Source: Rhyzopertha dominica
Lineage: Eukaryota > Arthropoda > Insecta > Coleoptera > Bostrichidae
NCBI GenBank assembly: GCA_025024175.1
Contig: QCXZ01000001.1
Span: forward strand, 35,520,942-35,584,941
Direction: 5' to 3'
Length of the DNA: 64,000 nt
In this document: one piece after another, positions 57,332 to 64,000 of the stretch
How the letters are laid out: each line of letters starts with the position of its first letter
Numbering within the stretch: position 1 is the stretch's first letter
Program-made: the position numbers and the translations under genes
Notes under the pieces: generated by a model
Told to the model about the DNA's origin: nothing
What the model saw: the letters and a program-made list of their open reading frames with translations, nothing else
The model's database searches: none

Positions 57332-57628
57332 TGATGTGGGTTGTATACGCCGCGTTTAAATTTGAAATAAGTGCGGGAAAGTGTGGTGGGGGAACTGTGC
57401 ATGAGAGGGAGAGCAGGTCCGGAAGAGGACGAGGGTGGCAAAGGACAGTATGTGGGACGCCTCCGCTACGTTAGCTGGACGTTCTAGGTACGAGAGTGTG
57501 TCGCTATTGTTGTCTTTTTTGCATAAGTCGCCATTAACTTTGGGAATTATCACCATCTTGTAAACCCACGCGTTTTGTATTTAATATAGAATTCTGAGGC
57601 CCTGAGTGTTTTACTAGAGTCCTCATCA
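57332..57628 (+). repeat. 5' LTR
   Basis: 297 bp, TGATGTGGGTTGTATACGCC ... CTAGAGTCCTCATCA. Nearly identical to the 3' LTR: it has one extra T in the T run near 57511 and a T for C at about 57613. Confidence 0.9.
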
Positions 57629-57632
57629 TTTT

Positions 57633-57649
57633 TGGCTCCCAACGGGGAC
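57633..57649 (+). promoter_or_regulatory. Putative primer binding site, tRNA-Lys-like
   Basis: TGGCTCCCAACGGGGAC starts four bases after the 5' LTR. It resembles the TGGCGCCCAACG.GG sequence complementary to the 3' end of tRNA-Lys, with mismatches. Confidence 0.5.
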
Positions 57650-58071
57650 AAGAGGTGAGATAAGAAGTGGATAAAGTCGCGACATTGCGAATTGGATTTG
57701 GATTCCAAATCGTCGAAGTTGTGAGCGTTCCTACGGTACGCCGCACCAACCCGAAAACCCGATCAAGGTCGGCAACATCCTATTGTTCTGCGGACGCCGC
57801 ATTGGTCGTCGCGTCGTCCAAGTTATCAAGGTTGCCAAGTTGCAGCTGTTGCGGCTGGCACCTGCTCAACTCGGTCTAGCAAGGATCGACCGCCGCCCGA
57901 ACGAGGACGGAGTCAGCCGATGTGCATAGGACCAGGACGGTACAAGGTACGATCCCGGCAGCACAGCGTACGGAAAGCAGGTTTGGATTTTAAACATTTA
58001 CTTGTTTGTTTAGTGTAAAATCGGTATGAAAAAGAACAAAAAAACAAAAAGACCCGGTTGACGTGTTAAAA

Positions 58072-59565
58072 ATGGAAACAGCTACAGATACTGCCAGTAG
58101 CACTAGTAATACAGACAGACTAGAAAGAATGCTAGAAATTTTGAGTACGAACATGTTGAATTTACAGGAAACTGTGGGGAAATTCGCGGAAAATCAGTCG
58201 AAAGAAAATGTAACGGCTTCATTTCCGTCTGAGAATAAAAATTACATTCTAAATTGGAGGGAATTGGGGGGTACAAATTTATCCTTTAGCCCAAATACAA
58301 AAACTCATCCAATGTCATTTTTAAAAAAATGTAACAGTTTATTAAAAGAAGCGGGAGTTCCAGAAGAATGTAAATTAAGCTTAATTTCGAATTGTATGAA
58401 GGGTTCAGCGGCAGATTGGTTGATGATTAAAGAATCATCATTCGCTAGTTACAGTGATTTTGAAAATGCTTTCAGGATTAGATTCTGGGGGGTGGAAAAA
58501 CAAAGAGAGTTGTTTTTAACATTAAGTTACGGTAGGTTTGAAAGAGGAAATAGAGCCGACTATTTTCTCGATTTGGCGAGACAAGCCACGTTTTTAGACG
58601 AAAGAATTCCGGATAGAATTTTAATTGAAATGTTGTCCAAACATTTTGATACGGAAATAGAAAGGGGGATAATAGTAAGGGAGATGGAGACAATCGAAGA
58701 AGTAGAAGAGTATTTAAGGAAAATAGATTCTACTTATAGCAAGGAGGTATATCGTGAACCGCATAAAGTAAATGCCGGTCAACCTACGTATCAACCTGGT
58801 TATAAGCGGGAAAATTACAGTAATCGTGCGGGTGGTTCGTTGAATAGAGCACCTGAAAATCGAGATCGTGACGCAAATAGGCAAACGGAAACCGAAAATC
58901 GGTGGAAACAAAGTAGTAGTGTAAACTTAATCACTAATTTCTATGACAACAGTGAAGAATTGTTGAGCGAGGCGGAATGTACTGAGCAATTTGAGACCAT
59001 AACACCGGCTATTCAAACAAATATATTGGGACAACCGGTAGAAATTTTACTAGACACTGGTAGTGAAATTTCCGCAATATCACAAGAATTTATCAATCGA
59101 TATCCGAGTATTTTCAACAATACGCCTTTGCTTCCTGTTACGAAAGTTTCCATTTCGGTAGCGGTAGGGAAACAGACATTAAATGTCAAATATCAAATCA
59201 TGGTACCAATAACTATCGGCGGCACTTGTTTAGAAACTGTTCTGCTTGTGATTCCCAAACTTAATCGGGACATTTTACTGGGCTGTGATTGGTTAACGAC
59301 AAATAAAGCACGCATGAATTTCGAAGGTAAATATTTGGAGTTTATGGGTCAAAAGGGACCTGAGAAGGTAAAATTCAGTTACAAAGTTGTAGAAACAGAC
59401 GGTTTAGAGGTAAATATTGTCAAAACAGAGGAAGATACGAAGACTGTAAGCTGTGTAGCGGTAAAACACGCGTACGAGGAGAAAGACTTGCAATTAGCGG
59501 TTGATACCGCGGAACTACTATTGAGCACGGATCAGAAACATCGTCTCTATAAGTCTTTATCGTAA
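58072..59565 (+). CDS. Gag and protease of the LTR retrotransposon
   Basis: About 497 codons from the ATG at 58072. Residues 1-60 are Ser/Thr/Asn-rich. The middle is a Retrotrans_gag-type helical domain (MKGSAADWLMIKESSFASY, FENAFRIRFW, QATFLDERIPDRILIEM). A charged linker follows, in which I find no CCHC zinc knuckle, unusual for a gag of this class. Then comes the aspartic protease with ILLDTGSEISAIS (catalytic Asp) and later DILLGCDWL. The frame stops at 59563-59565 (TAA), although protein-like sequence (YKDIFSECPGRVKGYEHEIA) continues in the same frame after it. The stop is thus probably a mutation within a gag-pol frame, or else a readthrough stop. Confidence 0.85.
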   Translation: METATDTASSTSNTDRLERMLEILSTNMLNLQETVGKFAENQSKENVTASFPSENKNYILNWRELGGTNLSFSPNTKTHPMSFLKKCNSLLKEAGVPEECKLSLISNCMKGSAADWLMIKESSFASYSDFENAFRIRFWGVEKQRELFLTLSYGRFERGNRADYFLDLARQATFLDERIPDRILIEMLSKHFDTEIERGIIVREMETIEEVEEYLRKIDSTYSKEVYREPHKVNAGQPTYQPGYKRENYSNRAGGSLNRAPENRDRDANRQTETENRWKQSSSVNLITNFYDNSEELLSEAECTEQFETITPAIQTNILGQPVEILLDTGSEISAISQEFINRYPSIFNNTPLLPVTKVSISVAVGKQTLNVKYQIMVPITIGGTCLETVLLVIPKLNRDILLGCDWLTTNKARMNFEGKYLEFMGQKGPEKVKFSYKVVETDGLEVNIVKTEEDTKTVSCVAVKHAYEEKDLQLAVDTAELLLSTDQKHRLYKSLS

Positions 59566-60200
59566 TATAAAGATATTTTTTCGGAGTGTCCTGGTCGTGT
59601 CAAGGGATACGAACACGAGATCGCGATGTTATCCGAGGAGCCATTACAGTAAAATCTTATCCGATTCCGACGGTACATAGGGCGGAAGTCAAACGACAAA
59701 TAAATGAAATGTTAGCTTGGAGTATAATTAGCGAAACAAAAACCGAATATTTATCTCTGTTAGTCACGGTTACTAAAAAAGATAAATCGGTAAGAATATG
59801 TTTAGACGCGAGATATTTAAACACACGCATGGTTAAAGATTTTGTGATACCACCTAATCCGAATGAGTTAATGATGACGTTTCAGAAGGGGCAGGTGCTT
59901 AGTACACTGGACCTAACTTCCGCATATTGGCAAATTCCTATCAAGGAACAACATCGTAAGTATGTTGGGTTCTTATTTGAAAATACCACTTTTTCTTTTA
60001 ACGTCGTTCCGTTTGGTTTGTCGACATCAATGGCGTCGCTAATTAGATGTCTGAATCATATTTTAGGACCAGAATTGTCCGATTTTACCTTAGTGTATGT
60101 TGATGATTTATTAATATATTCGGCTGACATAGATAAACATTTCGAGCACTTGAAATTAGTTTTCGAGAAAATGTCAAGGGCGGAATTTCATTGGAAAATG
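59566..60200 (+). pseudogene. Reverse transcriptase part of pol, truncated
   Basis: After the in-frame stop, the gag-pol frame continues to EHEIAMLSEEP near 59643. A one-base shift then puts the next part (VKSYPIPTVHRAEVKRQINE) in another frame. RT blocks are VRICLDARYLNTRMV, STLDLTSAYWQIPI (catalytic Asp), FNVVPFGLSTSMASL and FTLVYVDDLLIYS (catalytic YVDD). Coding breaks off at AEFHWKM near 60195. RT thumb, RNase H and integrase core are deleted. Confidence 0.85.
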
Positions 60201-60505
60201 TATGGATATTAGTTTACAACCGTTTACGTTCTCGTGCTGGCAAAAGGAAGCAAAAATATAACTCTAAAATAGTACCAGTTACATTGAAAGAAGGGGAGGA
60301 AGTGATGGCGAGGAGTCATTACCAATCTTCAGCTGATTCCTCAACAATTAAAAAGTGCTTTTTGCTGTTTGAGGGTCCTTTTATTGTGTTAAGACAAACA
60401 GGTCCCAATTCTTACGTAATTGGGGATAGAGATGGAAATGAGGTTGGCAAGCACAACATTGTAAATTTAAAACCGTATAAAAGGTTAAAGGTTCATGAAA
60501 TGTAG
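60196..60505 (+). pseudogene. Integrase C-terminal remnant
   Basis: The frame ending at the TAG near 60503-60505 reads KRKQKYNSKIVPVTLKEGEE then VMARSHYQSS, FLLFEGPFIVLRQTGPNSYV and KHNIVNLKPYKR. This is the C-terminal, SH3-like tail of gypsy-type integrases. It starts abruptly at the deletion junction near 60195. Confidence 0.75.
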
Positions 60506-60647
60506 ACTTTATTGTTTTTTTTATATATATTTTTTTTCTGTGTTTTGGTGTTTATTGTTTTTATGTTTTTCAGTTAATTTCAAGGTTATAAATGTTGATT
60601 TGTTGATGTGTAATACTTAAATCAGGCCATTGTTCATGTCTTAGATT

Positions 60648-60662
60648 TAAGTAGGGGGGTTG
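60648..60662 (+). promoter_or_regulatory. Polypurine tract
   Basis: AAGTAGGGGGGTTG immediately precedes the 3' LTR, where plus-strand DNA synthesis would be primed. Confidence 0.6.
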
Positions 60663-60958
60663 TGATGTGGGTTGTATACGCCGCGTTTAAATTTGAAATA
60701 AGTGCGGGAAAGTGTGGTGGGGGAACTGTGCATGAGAGGGAGAGCAGGTCCGGAAGAGGACGAGGGTGGCAAAGGACAGTATGTGGGACGCCTCCGCTAC
60801 GTTAGCTGGACGTTCTAGGTACGAGAGTGTGTCGCTATTGTTGTCTTTTTGCATAAGTCGCCATTAACTTTGGGAATTATCACCATCTTGTAAACCCACG
60901 CGTTTTGTATTTAATATAGAATTCTGAGGCCCTGAGTGTTTCACTAGAGTCCTCATCA
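60663..60958 (+). repeat. 3' LTR
   Basis: 296 bp, near-identical to the 5' LTR. Followed by ATGT, the right copy of the target duplication. Confidence 0.9.
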
Positions 60959-62253
60959 ATGTGAAAGATTTGGGAGTCACTTTCGACCAGAAAATGACCT
61001 TCTCTGTGCATATAGATAATACAGCTTTTCAGGCAAATAGAATGTTGGGCTTTATAATTCGAACAACTAAAAATTTTAGTTCTATTGAAGTTATAAAAAA
61101 CCTGTACTTCGCAATTGTATATAGCAGACTCAATTTTGCATCTGTTGTGTGGTCTCCACAGTATGACATATACAAATTGAGACTGCAGTCGGTACAAAAC
61201 AAATTTTTAAGGTATCTTCATTTTAAAGTTGTGGGTTCCTATGAGTTAATAAATGCCACAACACTGACCCGAATGTACAACATAATAAGCCTAGAAAAGA
61301 GAAGATTAGTAGCGGATTTGCTTTTTCTCCACAAAATAATCAATAGCTCAGTTGATTCACCCTCTTTGCTGTCTAGTATCTTCTTAAGTGTTCCTGTGTA
61401 CAACAGTCGTTTTTTACCTTCATTTCGCGAATATCTCTTCCGAACCAATTTAGGTCGTAATGGACCTTTAGCCCGCATTACTAGATCATATAATTCGCAC
61501 TGTTCTGACGTCGATATTTTCCATAACTGTTTGAAAAAATTTAGAGCTTTAGTTAAATTAAAATTCAGACAATAGTGTTTCGTTTGTAAATTTTTCTTAG
61601 CTTAGCAATGTTTCTTATATGTAGTTTGAATATTGCATAATGCTTTATAGTTTACTTATTGTATTCGAGAATACTGACTTATATGTATATATTTTTTTCT
61701 TCTTTTTTCTGTATATTATACTTATATTATTATCACTTAATTATGCTATTTTGCTTATCTTCTATAACTGTTTTTTCTTGCTAATATAGATAGACTTATT
61801 AGTTTTGTACACACTAAATTGTAACATTCACGTTTGGTTATTCTCAGGTTTAGCATAACTATGTTTTTTCTAGTGGGTGTCACTTTGGGCTTGCCTGTTC
61901 GCACCCCCTGTAATAAATAAATAAATAAATAAAACAAAATTGATTTAGGAAAACTGCACAATATGTATAATATGGCAGCAACAATAAAACTTGTAATATT
62001 AGTTTCGTGCAGCTGACAGAAAACCCGACTGCTTCTAAACCTGAATCACACCCAAGCACAGAAGTATACCGAAAAAGGGTCCATTAATTTATTAAATCTG
62101 GTGGTCCTGGTCGAAAGAAGAGGAGGCCTTGTGAGGGTTGTTATCAGGATCGAGCTACACAAAACAATGGGCAACCAGGAACTAAGCTATTGCGGTGATT
62201 GTCCTAACACACCAGGATTTTGTCTAAACTGTTTAAATAAGTATCATGAATAA

Positions 62254-62462
62254 AATAAGTTAATAAAATCATTTCAAATTTAGTGTTATGTTTACTTGAG
62301 GTACAAAACCTTTGGAGGTATTACACTGCTCCAGCATATACAGGGTCCTTCATCTCAGCTCCCATTTTCTGTAGCTCAGTTATTACTTACGTTTAAATTT
62401 TAATATTTTGTGAGATTGCATTATATTACTTGGTATATTTTAAGAAAATATTTTTGTTGATA
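62254..62462. other. 3' flank of the piggyBac-like sequence
   Basis: Short AT-rich spacer between the piggyBac-like stop and the next mariner-like end. No piggyBac terminal repeat (TTAA-flanked) could be fixed. Confidence 0.4.
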
Positions 62463-64000
62463 CAGGGTGTCCCAAAAATGTGTGACGTCATAATGGCATA
62501 TTTTTTTTAATTAGATGATTCATATTTTTTAGTGTCCATTGGGTTACTTTTTTGGTTGTTTACATTTTCCCATATTTCCATTCGGAGTTATTTGCCAAAA
62601 ACTCATGTCAAAATTTGCAATGGCAATATCTTTATATATAAAATTCTAGCGTACGTGTATATGTCATCGAATTCCTCCTAAACGGCTGGACCGATTTGAA
62701 TGAATTTTTTTGTATGCATTTGGGTAGTACCCTGGATAGTTTAGATTCACAAATCAGCCCCCCAGCAGATGGCGCTGTGGTCGGTATCTAGGTTATTTAT
62801 CTACACTGCAACTAAACGGCTAAATTGACTTGAATGAATTTTTGTGTATGCATTCATTCATTCATTTCATTCATTTTAATATCCTAATCGCTGGGAATAT
62901 CATGCAGGACGTCTGCCATTCCGCTAGTAATGAATATAAATTGCAGGTGGCTATGAAAATCATTTATTGATTTAACAGGGTTTGATATTATTTAATTGAA
63001 ACATTTATAAAAATAATTCACTCTAACAATGTTCGATATGTCTACGTTTTCTTGATATTGCTACTCTTCTTAGCACATCTGGTGTAATGGTTTGAAATGC
63101 ATGCACAATTCATTGCTTCATGTTTTCTACAGTGATTGGTGGTTCTTGGTAAACAATTTCCTTCACATAGTCACAAAAAAAAGTCTAATGTGGTTAAATC
63201 GGGTGATCGTAACGTGTCTCGAGTAATGTGCTGGGGCTCCATCGTGTTGCAGCCTCATTGCATTCCTGACTGCTAATGGTACATTTTCACAAAGAATTGG
63301 CAGATGATTGTGCAAAAAATATCAATAACGATCTCCATTTAACTGTCCATTAAAAAAATTGTGACCAATGACACACATTAATTAACCATCTGTGTTGGTG
63401 GTCAATCTGTCTACATATTTTAGGACTGGGGTCAGAGTAATAGTGGAAGTTGTTCAGATTTGCATATCCATTTCTATGAAAAATGCTTTCATCGCAAAAC
63501 AAAACATGGTCAAAAAAGGTATAATTTAGCCTAATTTTTTGTTAGGGTCCAGTTACAATAATTAGTATGTCTTTGAAAGTCGTTGAAGAGTGCATTCGCT
63601 CGCATCTACCGCATCGGCAACTGCTTTTTGACTAACGAAAGGATTTTCCATAACAGACAATAAGACAACCAACTGATTCTCTTCCTTTGGAGCCGGTCTG
63701 TTTCTTAATGATTTTGGATAGACTACATTTTCTGATTGTACAAATCTATCGAATAAATTTTGCTGACTCCTTTTGACTGGATGTCGTCGCTCTTGATAAC
63801 TCTGTGCGTAAACTCGACTTGCCAAAAAACAGATTCTTTGACATTCTGCCAATATGAAAATCAAATCTACAAGCTCTTCGTGATTGTACTTCATGATGAC
63901 AAATAATATTTGTAGATGTAAACAGCTTAAATAAGTAATAACACAAAGCTAACTAAAGTCCAAAATTGACTTTTACCACTGATAAACTCTAATATCAATT
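62463..64000 (-). mobile_element. Mariner-like transposon, runs off the window
   Basis: The left end CAGGGTGTCCCAAAAATGTG follows a TA (62461-62462). The transposase on the minus strand starts at 63894; the right terminal repeat must lie beyond the window. Between the left end and the transposase lies an inserted repeat segment (62627-62960) with CCTCCTAAACGGCTGGACCG, a phrase common in insect non-autonomous elements, and a CATT microsatellite at 62842-62880. Confidence 0.75.
63045..63894 (-). pseudogene. Mariner-like (DUF4817-type) transposase, broken
   Basis: The start MKYNHEELVDLIFILAECQR and then FLASRVYAQSYQERRHPVKR form the N-terminal helix-turn-helix typical of this family. VVLLSVMENPFVSQKAVADA follows, to a frameshift near 63562. 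Downstream pieces in other frames include a catalytic region with AFFIEMDMQI (normally 'FHRNGYAN'), RLQHDGAPAHYSRHVT (second Asp), RFNHIRLFFVTM*RKLFTK (normally LDFFLWGYVK) and TVENMKQ-like sequence. The order covers nearly the whole protein, but frameshifts and stops abolish function. It differs from the copies at 16880 and 25138 and represents another lineage. Confidence 0.8.

Larger units (their letters stand above)
57332..60958 (+). mobile_element. Ty3/gypsy-like LTR retrotransposon, internally deleted
   Basis: Complete borders: a 5' LTR (57332-57628), 3' LTR (60663-60958), TG..CA ends and a 4-bp duplication ATGT at 57328-57331 and 60959-60962. The 3.6-kb element carries a gag-protease frame, part of RT and the end of integrase. 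RNase H and the integrase core are missing, so it depends on others for movement. It is inserted in the ORF2 of a non-LTR element, in the same orientation. The LTRs differ by only one base of a T run and one substitution by eye, so the insertion is recent. Confidence 0.9.
56489..61934 (+). mobile_element. 5'-truncated non-LTR retrotransposon, split by an LTR element
   Basis: Coding begins within the RT domain (PDGIPTFFIKKCATTL), so the 5' end, including the endonuclease, is missing. The RT frame 56526-57331 has SKAFDKIDLCILIHKLSKIG, VPQGSVLGPLLFLIYINDI and LLYADDLKIFAP, with the catalytic YADD. Coding resumes at 60959 in the correct frame (KDLGVTFDQKMTFSVHI) and runs to the stop at 61575 through the post-RT domain (NRMLGFIIRTTKNFSS, YSRLNFASVVWSP). 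The 3' UTR ends in a (TAAA)n tail at 61913-61934. A frameshift lies near 56541. The RT frame itself is largely open, so the copy is not very old. Confidence 0.85.
56391..62253 (+). pseudogene. piggyBac-like transposase split by a nested insertion
   Basis: The upstream half ends at 56391-56488 with VDFSDQMASYHTSVRKSLIW, the 'GVD.SDQ..SY...RK..KWY' block that carries the last catalytic aspartate of piggyBac transposases. The downstream part resumes at about 61944 and shows SKPESHPSTEVYRKRV, RPCEGCYQDRATQNN and CPNTPGFCLNCFNKYHE. That is the cysteine-rich C-terminal zinc-binding domain, with a stop at 62251-62253. Between them lies a 5.4-kb non-LTR retrotransposon bordered by CAAAATTTGA (56479-56488) and CAAAATTGA (61935-61943), consistent with a target duplication that differs in a T run. 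Further frameshifts show the gene was probably dead independently. Confidence 0.75.

Noticed and set aside
60880..61197. Minus-strand frame opposite the 3' LTR and RT tail
   Set aside because: Antisense shadow of the well-supported plus-strand reverse-transcriptase C-terminal region.

Overview
The window is animal nuclear DNA, almost certainly from an insect. It is AT-rich, has spliced genes with GT..AG introns, and is packed with insect-type transposons (mariner-like elements with DUF4817-type transposases, piggyBac-, Harbinger-, hAT- and THAP/P-like remnants, several non-LTR retrotransposon lineages and one Ty3/gypsy-like LTR element). There is no prokaryotic organisation, so operons, ribosome binding sites and bacterial terminators do not apply. 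A few isolated N calls are present. The species cannot be read from the sequence alone.

Four cellular genes can be supported, and together they hold only a few percent of the bases. (1) A calcyphosin-like EF-hand protein on the minus strand, 3223-13749, in three coding exons; its first coding intron is 9.8 kb and full of foldback repeats. (2) A C18orf32/UPF0729-family small membrane protein on the minus strand, 38149-38391. (3) A ceramide-1-phosphate transfer protein (GLTP fold) on the plus strand, 39402-41684, in four exons, with an apparent one-base deficit in a T run at the start of exon 2. (4) The last two coding exons of a HELLS/LSH-like SNF2 helicase on the minus strand, 49158-49583. 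Its upstream exons are not visible, so they probably lie beyond the right edge, behind an intron of more than 14 kb. Nothing suggests that these four genes act in one pathway.

Layout. 0-3 kb: hAT-like, Harbinger-like and IS630/Tc1-like debris. 3-14 kb: the calcyphosin-like gene and its intronic foldback elements. 14-23.5 kb: foldback and mariner debris, an insertion with a 26-bp target duplication, and a block of tandem repeats. 23.9-29 kb: two mariner-like transposons with long terminal inverted repeats, lying end to end. 29.7-32 kb: a decayed non-LTR element with both ORFs recognisable. 32-38 kb: mostly unassignable, with one clean 360-bp MITE. 38-42 kb: the C18orf32 and CPTP genes. 43-48 kb: two more decayed non-LTR elements and an inverted pair of related fragments. 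49-62.3 kb: the helicase 3' end followed by very dense insertions. 62.4 kb to the end: another mariner-like element.

The most unusual parts are three. First, a palindrome of about 4.8 kb (50.2-55.0 kb) whose diverged arms each carry a decayed THAP exon. Second, at the centre of that palindrome, a 787-bp insert with a 12-bp target duplication that carries two identical, oppositely oriented tRNA-Thr(AGT)-like genes. Third, a three-level nest at 56-62 kb in which a young LTR element sits inside a non-LTR reverse transcriptase gene, which itself sits inside a piggyBac-like transposase.
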